In this document: positions 11,061-23,379 of the stretch, piece after piece
How positions within the stretch are numbered: position 1 is the stretch's first letter
Layout of the letters: each line of letters begins with the position of its first letter
Origin: Callorhinus ursinus
Lineage: Eukaryota; Chordata; Mammalia; Carnivora; Otariidae
Direction: 5' to 3'
Assembly (NCBI RefSeq): GCF_003265705.1
Contig: NW_020312785.1
Coordinates: 25,370,561-25,434,560 of the forward strand
Length of the DNA stretch: 64,000 nt
Translations under genes and position numbers: made by a program
Notes under the pieces: model-generated
What the model saw: the letters and a program-made list of their open reading frames with translations, nothing else
Told to the model about the DNA's origin: nothing
Database searches by the model: none

Positions 11061-12445
11061 AAAATCCATCTCAGTATTCTTAGAAAAGATGATAGTTATA
11101 ATATTTACAGCTTTCTCATTAGGAGAACAAAATCTTCTTAGGTGTTGACATATCCAGGATAAAACGTAGTGCTTTAGTTTTATAAGTTGTTTACATTCTG
11201 CTCTCCAACAGTATAAGAGAAACTATAACAATATCCAAGAAATTTAAATACACTTTATTAATATTTGCATATGTATCTTCTATTTTAGATAGAGATTATG
11301 AATATAATTCCATTTCATATAATAAAGGTTATAATAAGGGGATTATTTTTAATATTTTAAACTATCTAGAAGTTCATACTATTTCATTATGTTTGTAATT
11401 GAGATTTTGTCCTAAAAGAATTAAAATGACACCAGCTGTGCATTTGTTAATCAATCACCATCAAATCAAATGTATCACCATCAAATGGTAATGTATGTCT
11501 GTCACAGGAGCTTTGAATGAGCTTGACCCACGTTTGTATTACAAGAGTATGAGATGTTACAGCTTGTAAAGCTTCTCATTAAATAGTGTGAAAAATACAA
11601 ATGCAAGTAATAAAGTCTAAAGTTTTAATAATTATTATCAAAGGAATACTGTATCAGAATCCTGCTTCAAATTCATTTTAGAATGGCGGACTCTAATCAG
11701 CATGGGAAGAATTATAAAAACAATATATATTGAAAATATTTATCCTTGCAAACCTAATAACTAAGCTTCAGTAAAGACACTGTAACATTAATTCTATCTA
11801 CCTGTAAGCTTTTATCCCTGTTTACCCTCTTTGATGTAATGTTCAATGTGGATTAATAGAAAATGAAAGGGCTTTAATATTTAGAAAACCAAGTTTCTAG
11901 TCCTGGATTTGCTAATGGATAATTTTGTGATGCAAGACAACTTCACATTCTCTAAGCTTCATATTAGTCATCAGTACATCATAAGTTCATTCTGATTTGA
12001 GATAATATCTGTGAAGTAAATGTTAACAAGAAAGTGCTATAAAATCCTATATCACTATTCAGTTTTCATACTATATACTGATTGTTTCTAACTGTAAACT
12101 ATTATAAACACTTTGTAGATTATTTAGTAAAAGTACAGAAAACCATTTATATCTAACTTTAAAAATTATCAATGGAAATAATAAAATTAATTAATCATCT
12201 CTCCATTTTCCATCTTTCCTCCATACATACTAAAACATATTGCATGCATTTATGTTCCAATATCCCAAGGGCCTATAATAATAATCATGTAATTTAGATT
12301 ATGTCTATTATTATATGACTATATTTCTATAATATATGCCTTCATATTTAACAAATATTTTGATTTGTCTATTGTTTGTTTTATAATATTAGCAATTCAA
12401 TAGAGACATTATATTTTAGTGAAACTGTAGCTTAGCATCAGTTTT
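11061..12445. other. Mostly unassigned AT-rich sequence
   Basis: The only recognisable item is a MIR at about 11875-12060. A near-duplicate short motif (caccatcaaatcaaatgtat / caccatcaaatggtaatgta) lies near 11457-11495. Confidence 0.5.
11875..12060 (+). repeat. MIR
   Basis: Wording such as caagtttctagtcctggatt, ttttgtgatgcaagacaact and aagtgctataaaatcc follows the MIR consensus order with heavy divergence. Confidence 0.5.
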
Positions 12446-12931
12446 TGTGGTAGGTTCTAAAATGGTCCTTAATGATCCCCACCTCTTGGTATTCATGCCC
12501 TTTTGTTCTTCCCACTCCCTGAATGAGGGCTGGCCTCAATGACTTACTTCTTGCTAATAAAATACTGCAAAAGTGAAGGAAGTCATTTCTTTGGTTAGAT
12601 TATAAAGACTGTGACCTCCATCAAGTTATCAGACCTCACCTATCATCAAGACAGCTTTCACACTTTGATGAAGCAAGCTGCCATGCTGGAAAAGCCACAT
12701 GGCAAGGAACTGAGGGTAAGTTAACTCCTGCCAACAGGCAATAAGGAACTGAGGCTCTCAGTCTAACACACCATGAGAAACTAAATTCTGCCAGCAACCA
12801 CATAACTTTAGAAATAGGTTGTGTCCATGTGAGTATTGAGATAATGATAGATGGAAAGTTGAGGGTGAAGCAGGAGCATTGAGAGAGACTATGTGGCAAG
12901 TAAGCCCCAACCTTGAACATAACTGATTTTT
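12446..12931 (+). mobile_element. MLT1-type MaLR LTR
   Basis: Starts tgtggtaggttctaaaatgg, followed by tgatccccacctcttggtat and the gctgccatgctggaaaagcc and catggcaaggaactgagg motifs typical of MLT1-group LTRs. The 3' end is cut where a Can-SINE has inserted. Confidence 0.75.
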
Positions 12932-13128
12932 CAAAAAATATTTTATTTATTTATTTGAGAGCAAGAGAGTGAATAAGAGAGCACAAGCAGGGGGAGTGGT
13001 AGAGGGGAAGCGAGAAGCAGGCTCCCCACCAAGCAGGGAGCCCGATGCGGGACTCGATCCCAGGACCCCAGGATCATAACCTGAGCTGAAGGCAGACAGC
13101 CAACCAACTGAGCCACCCAGGCACCTCC
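12932..13128 (-). mobile_element. Can-SINE with 15-bp TSD
   Basis: Full reverse-strand copy ending ctgagccacccaggcacc. Flanked by acataactgattttt (12917-12931) and acataattgattttt (13129-13143), a 15-bp duplication with one mismatch. It separates an MLT1 LTR from an old L1. Confidence 0.92.
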
Positions 13129-13143
13129 ACATAATTGATTTTT

Positions 13144-14245
13144 ATCAAAGCTGAAAATGAAATTCATTAGAGAAAGGACAATCTTTTTAAATAATGGTAT
13201 TAAAACAATTAGATATCTGTATGCAAAATAAATAAAAACATACATACATAAATAAATTACATATTTCTGCTCTTTGAAAGACATGTTAAAAATTGAAAAG
13301 ATGAGCCATAGACTAGGAAAAGAAAATTGCAAGCATATCTATCTGATAAAGGACTTGTATCCAGAATATATGAAGAGCCCTACTTTCTTACTAGAAAACA
13401 AAAGCAATCCAATTAAAATGGGCAAAATATTTCTACCAGAGATATGATGGCAAATAAGATATTAATAAAAATGCTCTACATAATTAGTCATTAGGAAAAT
13501 ACAAATGGAAACTACAATGAAATTCCACTATACCTATAAGAATGGCCAAATAAGAAGACAAATACAAAACAAAAAACCATGAAAATTCCAAGTGCAGATA
13601 ATGATGTATAGTAACTAGAACTCTCATAAAATACTGGCATAAATGCAAAATGGTACAGCCACTTTGGAGAAGAGTTTGGCAGCTTATTACCATAATTAAA
13701 TGTTCACTGACTGTAGGACCAAACAATGTACTCTATGATATTTATCCTAGAGAAATAAAAATTTATTTTCATGCAAAAACATGCACACAAATGTTTATAG
13801 CAGCTATATTCATAATTGCCAGAACTAGAAATAACACAAATGTCCTTCAAGTAGTTAATGGCTGTACTAACTGTGGTATATTTATACAATGGAATACTAT
13901 TCAACAATAAGAAGGAATAAATTATTAACATAAGGAATAATGTAAATGATTCTCCAATACATTTATGCCAAGTGAAGGAAGCCAATAAAATAATATAGTC
14001 AGAATGATTTCCTGTATACACCATTTTAGCAAAGCAAACAGATCAGTGGTTGCCAAGGGTTGGGAGAAAGGGGAGTACTTGGTTACAAAGGGCAAAAGGG
14101 AACTTTTTTTCCCATAATGGAAACATTCTGTGTAATTTTGGTTTCATGAATCTATACATTTGTCAAAACTCATAGAACTATGTACCTAAAAAGGCAAATT
14201 TTCCGTATGTCAAATGTGCCTTAATAATCTGACTTAAAAATGTTA
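13144..14245 (+). pseudogene. Old L1, ORF2 C-terminal region to 3' UTR, decayed
   Basis: L1 ORF2 signature wording runs in order: ttagagaaaggacaatc, ctgataaaggacttgtatcc, aatggtacagccactttgg, aaatgtttatagcagc, ttatacaatggaatactatt and finally ggttgccaagggttgggaga. Every frame has many stops, so this is a dead 5'-truncated copy. The short open frames on both strands (80-129 codons) inside it are chance frames. Confidence 0.8.
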
Positions 14246-15653
14246 AAGCCTGTTTGGATCTCTGTAAAAGTTAAATGAATATTTCAGACATTCCTATTAA
14301 TACTAAATGTAAAATATAATTATAAAATATGATAAATCCCATAGTAATGAAATGTTAAATCTTACAAGTTAGAATCAAAGATTACATAAATTTTTCTTAA
14401 AGTGGAAATCTCAGGTTTTTATACTCTACAAGTAGAATCATACAGATCTCATGCTCGTAGAATACAGGTCATGACAACAAATGATGGTATATTTAATAGG
14501 ATTGAGCCATTTACATTCCATTAATATTCAATGAAAGAAAAAGATACATGCCAAATCTTCCATAGTAAATTTTAACAATTATCCTTTCAGAAAAATGACA
14601 TTGAAAATATAAAGTATAAGTTACAGATTTGACCATATCAGGTTCACTCTGAATTAAAAATATCACTGTATAGATTACATCATAACCAATGATCCATGAC
14701 TATATATGGTTCATAGATTCCTTCTCACACAGGGTTAGATGACTATTTTTTATTTGAAAACTAGGCCTAGATTAATTTTAGTGCAACAATTAATGTTAAA
14801 CATAAATGCAAATATGTTAACAAATGGACCTAGCCCAAATACCTAAAATTAGCAATTAATTTGCTGTTTTTATTTAAATAACTACTGAATTTCTTTTTTA
14901 AATGTGAAATAATTTTGTCATGAATTTTATTAAGCTTCTAATAGTCCTACCTATGTTAAGCATCTGTTAAAAAGTCTGACACCAATTCTGAGTATATTTT
15001 ATATCTTTGGGCAAGAAAGCTAGCTGCTTTTGCATAGTAATAACAGTGTTTAAAGATATATTATAAAATCCTGGCGAATAATCCTGCCACAAATCCCATT
15101 TTATTTTTCTAACACATTCAGTGGAAAATAATAACAAAACAAGAATGCAAACCCAGTCATTTAAGCAATTGTTTCCTTGGAATATTTTGTTGCTTTATTT
15201 TATTTTTTCCTGAGGGAAAGGATAATTTATATAAGTGTAGCTAGAAAATCTTTGGATTACCTCAATATTTTCCCATAGTACTGTGAAATGAAGTAGATAA
15301 GAATAAAATGACTTTTCTAGTGCATAGTAGTTTGTCGTGCTATTTCTTTGGATCACTATTTTCAGCATTATGGAGAAAGTTATATTTTAGCTTTATATAT
15401 GAGATATTAATGGATCATTTAACATTAACAATGTCTATTATAGTTGTCTTAAAAATTCAATCAATTTTATGTATCAAGAGAACTTCTAATCAAGGAACTT
15501 AGAAATAGGAGATGTGAGTTCAATTTCATTCAACCTACTATTTATGCAACACTAGACATGCAGCACACCCTCTCACAAGTCTTCATATCTTCATTGCCGG
15601 GCAAAGTTAATAGAATAGATGATGTCAGTAGTGATGAATAATTTTTATAATTC
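14246..15653. other. Unassigned AT-rich sequence
   Basis: No gene or clear repeat is visible; a weak MIR-like patch may lie near 15510-15640. Confidence 0.5.
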
Positions 15654-15832
15654 ATTTTCAAAAGATTTTACTTATTTAAATGACAGAGAGAGAGCAGAAG
15701 TAGGCAGAGAGAGAGGGAGAAGCAGGCTCCCCACTGAGCAGAGAGCCTGATACAGGGCTAGATCCCAGGATCTTGGGATCATGACCTGAGCCGAAGGCAA
15801 AACACTTAGGGACTGAGACACCCAGGTGCCCC
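15654..15832 (-). mobile_element. Can-SINE
   Basis: Reverse-strand copy from aaaagattttacttattt to the degraded head gagacacccaggtgcccc. A 10-bp flank, aataattttt, occurs at 15637-15646 and 15833-15842 and may be its duplication. Confidence 0.85.
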
Positions 15833-15842
15833 AATAATTTTT

Positions 15843-18194
15843 GATGGATCATTTTTTTGCTAAGTGTGACTAAGAACATTTTTCCTATAAATTGAATCTA
15901 AATATAAAATATAATCTTTCCTCAATTAAGGACACCATAGTTCTTTTGCTCTTTTCTTACTTTGTAGATTTTTCTCTAAAATTCAAGAGATGTATTTTAT
16001 ATCCGTTGTCATAGACGACCTTTTAACAGGTTAATTTATTTCCACTTGGAGTAAGGACTCGAGAAAGTGTAATGTAGTAAGGAGAAACAATGCATTTGCT
16101 TAATGGAGGTGGGTAAAACAAGAATTTCTCCAAAGTGATTCTATGTATCTTAGATGCATATTCCATTACGGTTATGAGTTTAACTGATTTTTGGACAGTA
16201 CATCTGAGTAAAGAGGAAATCAGTTTGGAGAAGGCACTGGAAGAATCATCAAGGAGTAAAATTGAAGCTCTAGCCTTTTTTCTTTTCTTCCTGCCTTCAT
16301 CTGAAAAATTTCATACCTAATTCACTTCTCTTGATAATCTAAATGCAGAATATATAATCAGTGAAACTTCTACTAACACTGACCAGCACTACTTGGGATA
16401 TACTTATGAGGGTTTAGATTTTATAAGGTAGGTAAAGCCTCACCAATAATCAGTTGGAATATGATATATTATCATACATTTACAGAGTGAAATGAAAGTA
16501 AGTGTAAATATGCCTTTCCTGGGAGTGTTTGGGCAGGAGTGCACAGAACGGAGAGGATTGAGTGAGCTAAGAGAATATCTCAAAGATTTTAAATTGATGC
16601 TAGGCAAGCTGTCTGTGTTCTACCTATGCCAACTGCATTTATTTTCATTGGCATATTTGTTGAATCCAGGTTAAAACATTTTCTATAACTGTTTAAAACA
16701 ACATCAGTCAGAGTTCTATATAAATTATTTATCACCCTTCCCCCACCCATCACCCAAGAAGAATTCCCTTGAATTTTGTGTAACATCTTCCATTTGAAAG
16801 GACATTTACAGAAAAATATGTACATGCCATAAATTTCAGCAAACACCAAGAAACAATCTGCCTTCATAATTTAGTGTGCAGGCTAAGTGAAAAACAGAAC
16901 CTCTGGAGAATTATTGTTCCCTGAAGTCATAATGTGCCTTGTTTCACTGCTCATAAAACAATATGAAAAGTGGCACTGTGATGGATTCAGTAGTTATACC
17001 ATATGCCAGGATCTTTTCATGAAAATATCTTTCCTTAAATATTTAACAAAACAGGTATCTCATCATGGGCTTATGTATATGTAAGTCTAGAACATTTCCT
17101 GAATACTTGAAAAGGCCCTGAAGGATCGTAAGAGGATAATAAGTTGTCAGCATTATTCCAATAATTGAATGCTCACAAAGTTAGATGGTGGCTCTTGTAG
17201 GTTCCTAGTGCCTGATTCGTAATCATATAAACATACCCTATAAAGGATATGTGCCCACAGTTTTATTTGATCTGAATGCTAACATGCCATCCATGCCAAA
17301 TATTCTAGATTGTCTCAAATGCTTAACATTTATGAGAAGATTTTACTCTGCAATAATAGTAACATTTTCTAAACTAATACAATATTTGAAAAAGAGAGAT
17401 CCCTGTTCCCAGAGCTATATGATGGTTCAGAATACAATAATAAAATACTGCATACACCTTAAACAGTAAAATGGATATTTACTAAAAACAGATTTATTTT
17501 TCTGTGTTGGAGAAACGTAGACAGTTCTATCTCAGGTGTGTGAGGTTCTTGGCCATTTTCCATGAGATGATGATGGAAATTAAGTCCAGCCAAGAAGAAA
17601 ACATAAACTCCAACTTGGAGAACATAGTATCACAAAACTTGGACTGGTCAATCCCCAAGAGATAATTAATATGACACAATAGGAAGCATAACGTATTTGT
17701 AAACTATTTCTATCCTGTTTTGTCAGGATAGATAGTGCATACTTACTACTTTACAATAACTTTAATGGACATTGAGGAAACTGTTTTTGTCTATAACACA
17801 ACCCCAGAAGCCAAAATGAGAAAGGAAAATATGTAATAGATGTCCTGTCAATCAGTTTGGGTATAAAAAGGACTGTCAAGTCACCTCACTCTTAGGGAAA
17901 CAATGATTCACTCTTGTACATGAAGTCTGTCAATAAACTTTAGATTATTTGTCCCTCCTAAGACAGTAAGAGGGGATCCTTCATTGTTCAGGATTTTGAA
18001 ATTTTTGAAAAAAAAATCCCCCTCTTCTAGTAACCTGAGATTATAAATTAATACATTCCTGAATAAAAAATAAATTGGCCTTTGTTGAAAAATGACTGTG
18101 ACTGATGTTTGTCCCTTGTCCTTGAATAATTTTCTGGTTCTTCATGGAAAAAAAAATCATTTGTGGCTTATTGAGAAGTGAATATCTAAACTGG
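15843..18194. other. Mostly unassigned sequence
   Basis: AT-rich and without a recognisable gene. A segment at 17640-17990 has LTR-like signals and is listed separately. Confidence 0.5.
17640..17990 (+). other. Possible unidentified LTR
   Basis: A TATA-box-like tataaaaagg at about 17862 is followed about 70 bp later by an aataaa poly(A) signal (17932) and a T/G-containing segment, the U3-R-U5 order of a retroviral LTR. I do not recognise the family and see no clean TG...CA ends. Confidence 0.25.
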
Positions 18195-18993
18195 GCCACT
18201 TTTTTTTACACTATACACAAAAAATAAATGCAAAATGGATTAAAGATCTAAATGTGAGACCTGAAACCACAAAACTCCTATAAGAAAACAAAGGCAGTAT
18301 TCTCTCAGACATCAGTCTTAGCTGTATAGTTATGGATATGTATCTTCAGGTAAGAGGAACAAAAGCAAATATAAACTATTGGGACCACACCAGAATAAAA
18401 AACTTTTGCACAGAAAAAAAAAAAAAAAACCAACAAAACCAAAAGGCTACCTACTGAGTGGGAGAAGATATTTGTAAATGATATATATGATAAGAAGTTA
18501 ATATCCAAAATATATAAAGAACTTACACAGAACTTACATAACTCAACACCAAAAGTAATAATAATAATAATCCAATCAAAATGGGCGAGGAACATGAACA
18601 GACATTTTTCCAAAGAAGACCTATAGATAGCCAACAGACAAATGAAAAGATATTCCATATCACTAATCATCAGGGAACTGCAACTCAAAACTACAATGAG
18701 ATATCACTTCACACCAGTCAGAATGTCTAAAATAAAAAAGAGAAGAAAAAACAAGTGTTGAATGTTGAGAAAGGGAAATCCTCATACACTTTTGGTGGAA
18801 ATGCAAATTGGTACAGCCACCGTGAAAACCAATATGCAGGTTCCTCAAAAAATTAAAAATAGAAATAGTAGTAGAATTAATGGATTTTGTGATATTTCTA
18901 TTAAATTCATAAATAAAGAGAACAAACTGGTGGTTGCCAGAGGGGAGAATAGGTAAACTAGGTGAAGGGAGTTAAACATAAACTTCCAGTTAT
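18195..18993 (+). pseudogene. L1 ORF2 C-terminal/3' region, decayed
   Basis: Contains aaatgcaaaatggattaaag, acttttgcacagaaaaaaa, gaacagacatttttccaaag, caccagtcagaatgtctaaa and ggtggttgccagagggg in L1 order. There is an internal deletion after 18870 and a pure A run at 18413-18430. No intact frame remains. Confidence 0.8.
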
Positions 18994-20419
18994 TTTTTTT
19001 TTAAGTGAATCTCTTATCTCTAGCCAACAAGTCTTTTAAATAGTGTCTCAGTCATTTACAGATAATTAAAGGTGTCTCTTCACATTACAGTATTATAGTC
19101 TTTGAGTTATGTTCTGGCAATAATATGTTATTTGAACCAATCCAATCCTGATATTTTAAAGTTTAACAATTTTGAAAAAAATTCAAATAAGCCCACAGTT
19201 TAGAAAGATTCTACCTTCATTTAATTCTTATATGATCATGATTTCTTGTTCATGGATTTGGGAAATTCCTTTAAGACTACCCTTTTTATTGAAGTTTCTT
19301 ATAGACCTACTAAGAAATCATTAAATATTTTTATTTTTCTAATATGAATAAGAAGTCCTAGTGAGCATGATATCTTAACCTAGATAAACATCAAGAAAAT
19401 ATAATAAATAGGTCTGATAATGTTGGTAGTCCTGTGCAGCTGTGTATAATATGCAAACTAAGTTACTGAGTTTAGCTTGATTTGCTCTTTGATGCCGTTT
19501 TAATCCCAGCACATGGGACTATATGTTTTAGTTACACAAGTGGTTGTTATAGTAATAGATCTTATGGACGATACTTACTTCTCTTCAGAATATTAATTTG
19601 TTTCTTGGTCTACTGAGATTGATCATGATGAATACATTTAGGATTATTAACACGTTCTCCTAACAAATGTACTGCAAGCTAGTGGTCAATTATTATAATA
19701 ACTGAAATAAATTATGAGATAAATTATTTATTAGTGCCCTAAAAGCTGAGAGGCTAATGTGAGAGTAAGAGGAGTGACATTTATAATATACACATTTGGG
19801 TTGGCAATAAGTATATCATGATAATTTATGAGATGATTGCTAATTAAAAGCATGGTTACTATTTCTGATGTCCTTTTGCATTTGGGTACTTCAGAGGGTT
19901 GATTTGGGAGACCGTAAAACAAACACTTCATTTTACTTTCCTTTTCCTTCACTTCTCCTCTAACATTTTGACATTAATAGTACTAATCCAGAAATTTAAA
20001 AAAATCTAAGTAATTTTTTTCCAAAACATATTACTTATTAAATCAAAAATTCTAGTGTTACTAAACATAACATTATGAGGATTGATAAATTTTGTTTTTA
20101 GAATATAAAAGCTTTCATGAATTTTTCCCATAAATGCATTTAATTTAGGTCAAATTATACTTAAAACTGTATTATTAGAAAGTCATGTTTGTTGACTTTC
20201 ATTTGATTCCTCCACTAATAGTGCAGAGACTGTATAAATTAACATAAGTGCTGTATTAGTGTCCCATCTCTATCACCAGCAACATTTGGAGCCTTGAGCA
20301 TGTCACCTATCATCGTTTACTCATTTCCATTTATAAATATACTGGAATAATTCTAAGTGTCCTACATATTTTTAAGGAAAAAAAATGTTCTCCAGTGTTT
20401 TTCTATGATGTTGGTAGGA
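18994..20419. other. Unassigned AT-rich sequence
   Basis: No convincing feature; a weak MIR-like patch is possible at 20260-20360. Confidence 0.5.
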
Positions 20420-21374
20420 ACAGAATGAGTGTGAGAAAGTGCTAAATTTCAAAATGTGTGGAAGAGAACAGATTTGCCCTCCCTCCTGAAATAACTGATA
20501 GCTAAACAAAATATAAGGAGTAACTGTATGCAGACTTGGGACACTAGGCAGTAAAGAATAGTAATCCGACAGACGGGAAACAATCAAGGGGAGCACTGTA
20601 ATCACCACTGTTCACTGTCTATTGAGAGTCTTCAGCTGTCACGAAAGGACAGGAAAACCTGGAGGGAACTTGGCAATGTCCCTGAGCTGAGGAAATGGAG
20701 TTGGCGGTGTGGGAAGGCCCAGCTGGTTGGAGTTTGCATGGGATGACACCCAAGAAGAGAGAGCTGCACAGAGATCTGCGGTCCTCAGTTGAATAGCCAT
20801 CTGAGCACGCAGGTGAGGAAATTACAGGAGGTCAGGGAGAGAAATCCATGAAAGAAGGGAACACAATCCCAACTTGCACAAGGGCTGAGAATTCTTTGTG
20901 ATCCCACTAGTAAAAAGGAGAAACTCTTCAGAATTTATAGAGCATCGAGTATTCAGAAAGTTATTGCCTCAGTAGGTGGGAAAATGTAGCCCTGACCAAG
21001 GCTGCTCTGGTCCTGCCTAACAAAATTTACTTGCAAGCTTCTGAGAGTCATATCATTTCCAAGTAACTTACCATGCCCCAGTTAAGCTTAAAGATATTTA
21101 AAATAATACAAAATTATTCAGCACCAACAAGGTAAAATTCATGATACCTGTCATCCAAAAAAAATTATAAGGCATGAAAAGAAGCAGAAAAATATGAACT
21201 GTAATGTGGAGAAAAAAATTAATCAATAGAAACAGACACAGAAAGGAATCAGATAATAGAATTAGTAGGTAAGAACATTAAAAGAACTCTTAATTCCATA
21301 TGTTGAAGAAGGCATAGGAACACTTGAACATGTTAACTAGAAACATAGAAGATATAAGAATGATTGAAATCAAA
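20420..21374 (+). mobile_element. Old L1 5' UTR/ORF1-start region
   Basis: Wording around 20480-21060 (gcagacttgggacactaggc; ctgcctaacaaaatttactt; cttaccatgccccagttaag) and 21170-21370 (gaaacagacacagaaaggaa; aagaacattaaaagaactct) resembles the 5' region of old mammalian L1 elements. The plus orientation agrees with the L1 pieces that follow. Family level only. Confidence 0.5.
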
Positions 21375-22047
21375 CTTTTGATGATGAAAAGTATCAGGAA
21401 AAGATCTACCACAAAAATGAACAGAAACTCATTCTCTGACAAAAGTATTACCCTGATACTAAAGCCAGAAAAAGAAATCTCAAGAAAATTAAAATACCAA
21501 TCTCTCATGAATATAGATGCAAAATTTTATCAATAAAATACTAGCAAAATTTTATCATAAAATACTAGCAAACTAAATCCAGCAACACATAAGTAGGAAT
21601 ATCTACAATGTTCAATTGACTGGAATTAAAAAACAAGTTAATCAAGGTCAGAGGCTACAATGTCAACATTGATATTGTATTTCTCTATAATAGTAGTAAA
21701 CAATATGAAAAATTAAATTAAAAAAATAATTTCATTAATGATAAAATCAAAAAGAACAAACAAAGAGGAATAAATTTAACAAAAGATATGAAATCATGTA
21801 CCATAGAAACTACAAAATATCACTAAGATAAATCTTTATCACTAAGATAAATTTTCCAAAAAACCTAAATAATTGAAGCCACATTGAATTTCTATGGGTC
21901 AGAAGATCCATTTCAGTAAAGATATATGATATACAAAAAGCATATAATGTTCAACAACATTGGTCATTAGGAAAATGTAAATCACAACTATAATGAAATG
22001 TTATATCACACCCATGAGAATGACTACAATAAAAAGAAATAAAGGCA
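21375..22047 (+). pseudogene. Old L1 ORF2 (reverse-transcriptase region), decayed, left half
   Basis: Fragments such as aaagccagaaaaagaaatct, ctcatgaatatagatgcaaa and acaacattggtcattaggaa are from L1 ORF2, spanning the RT region to the C-terminal region with deletions. There are two small internal tandem duplications (about 25 bp at 21519-21567; 16 bp near 21820-21850). The copy is interrupted by a young L1 at 22048 and resumes at 22598. Confidence 0.75.
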
Positions 22048-22580
22048 GGAACTGGAGGGTGTTATGCCTAGTGAAATAAGTCAATCAGAGAAAGACATGT
22101 ATCATATGACCTCACTGATATGAGGAATTCTTAATCTCAGGAAACAAACTGAGTGTTACTGGAGTGGTTGGGGGTGGGAGGGATGGGATGGCTGGGTGAT
22201 AGACATTGGGGAGGGTATGTGCTACGGTGAGCGCTGTGAATTGTGCAAGACTGTTGAATCACAGATCTGTACTTCTGAAACAAATAACGCAACATATTTT
22301 AAGAAAAAAGAAAAAGAAGAAGATAACAGGAGAGGAAGAATGAAGGGGAGTAAGTCAGAGGGGGAGACGAACCATGAGAGATGATGGACTCTGAAAAACA
22401 AACTGAGGGTTCTAGAGGGGAGGAGGGTGGGGGGATGGCTTAGCCTGGTGATGGGTATTAAAGAGGGCACATTCTGCATGGAGCACTGGGTGTTATGAAC
22501 AAACAATGAATCATGGAACACTGCATCAAAAACTAATGATGTAATATATGGTGATTAACATAACAATAAAAAAATTTTAA
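22048..22580 (+). mobile_element. Young carnivoran L1 3' end with 17-bp TSD
   Basis: Starts in the last codons of ORF2 (gtgaaataagtcaatcagag), then carries the G-rich 3' UTR (ggttgggggtgggagggatg) and the family terminus tcatggaacactgcatcaaa with an A-rich tail. It is flanked by an exact 17-bp duplication, aaaaagaaataaaggca, at 22031-22047 and 22581-22597. A 62-codon plus frame and a 99-codon antisense frame inside it are unlikely to be real genes. Confidence 0.92.
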
Positions 22581-22597
22581 AAAAAGAAATAAAGGCA

Positions 22598-22726
22598 ATA
22601 ACAAGTGTCAATGAGAATATGGACAAATTAGAACCCTCAACGTTGCTGTTAGATATGTAAAATGTTTCAGCTACTTCAGAAAATGACTTGGCAGTTTCAA
22701 AATATTTAAAAATATATTTATCATAA

Positions 22727-22773
<47 letters not shown>

Positions 22774-23350
22774 TCTTTATCATATGGCCAAGCAAGTCCA
22801 CATGTAGGTATCTACCCCAAAAATATGAAAACAAATATCCACATAAATAGTTATGTGTGAATGTTTGTAGCAAAATTATTTATAATAGACAAAACAAAAA
22901 ACAATCCAATGTCCAATGTTTTTAAATTGATAAATGGATAAACAAAATATGATATATTTGTACAGTGGAGTATTATTAAGCAATACATGAGAAGTAAGTA
23001 CTACTACATACTATGACAGGTAAGAACCTCAAAAAAAAGTCAAGTGTAGAAGATAAACATACAAAACCTCTACATACGAAACCTCCACATATTTGATGAT
23101 TTCATTTATATGAAATGTCCAGAAAGGGAAAACCTATAGAGATATAAAGTCAACTGTTGGTGCTGGTGCTAGAGGTAAGAATGGAAGTGACTGCATATGT
23201 GCGTCAGGGATCTTGTAGGCGTGAAAGAGATATTCTAAATGCGGATTGGACTGTGGTCATGGTTTCACAATTCGATAAATTCATTAAAATTTTTGATTGT
23301 ACACTTAAAAATCACCAGTGTTATGGTATGAGAATTATACCTCACAGAGT
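22598..23350 (+). pseudogene. Old L1 ORF2 end and 3' UTR, right half
   Basis: Continues the element interrupted at 22047: aagtccacatgtaggtatct, aatgtttgtagcaaaattat, tggataaacaaaatatgata, and the 3' end tgtacacttaaaaatcacca with aattatacctcacagagtg. It includes a TA/GA microsatellite at 22726-22773. Confidence 0.8.
22726..22773 (+). repeat. (TA)n(GA)n microsatellite
   Basis: An alternating TA run passes directly into an interrupted GA run. Confidence 0.9.
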
Positions 23351-23379
23351 GTTTTGTTTTTGTTTTGTTTTTTTAATAA

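Noticed and set aside
11457..11495. Short repeated caccatcaaat units as a possible CRISPR-like or regulatory array
   Set aside because: Only two imperfect units occur, with no regular spacing; a simple local duplication is enough to explain it.
12943..13332. 129-codon minus-strand frame with GAWVAQLVGCLPSAQVMILG
   Set aside because: This and similar peptides at 9608, 10871, 32315, 35414, 37516 and 56329 are translations of the Can-SINE tRNA-like region; the similarity is due to the repeat, not to a protein family.
18305..18688. 127-codon minus-strand frame with hydrophobic stretches
   Set aside because: It is antisense to L1 ORF2 sequence; AT-rich antisense L1 often gives Phe/Ile/Leu-rich frames that look like membrane proteins.
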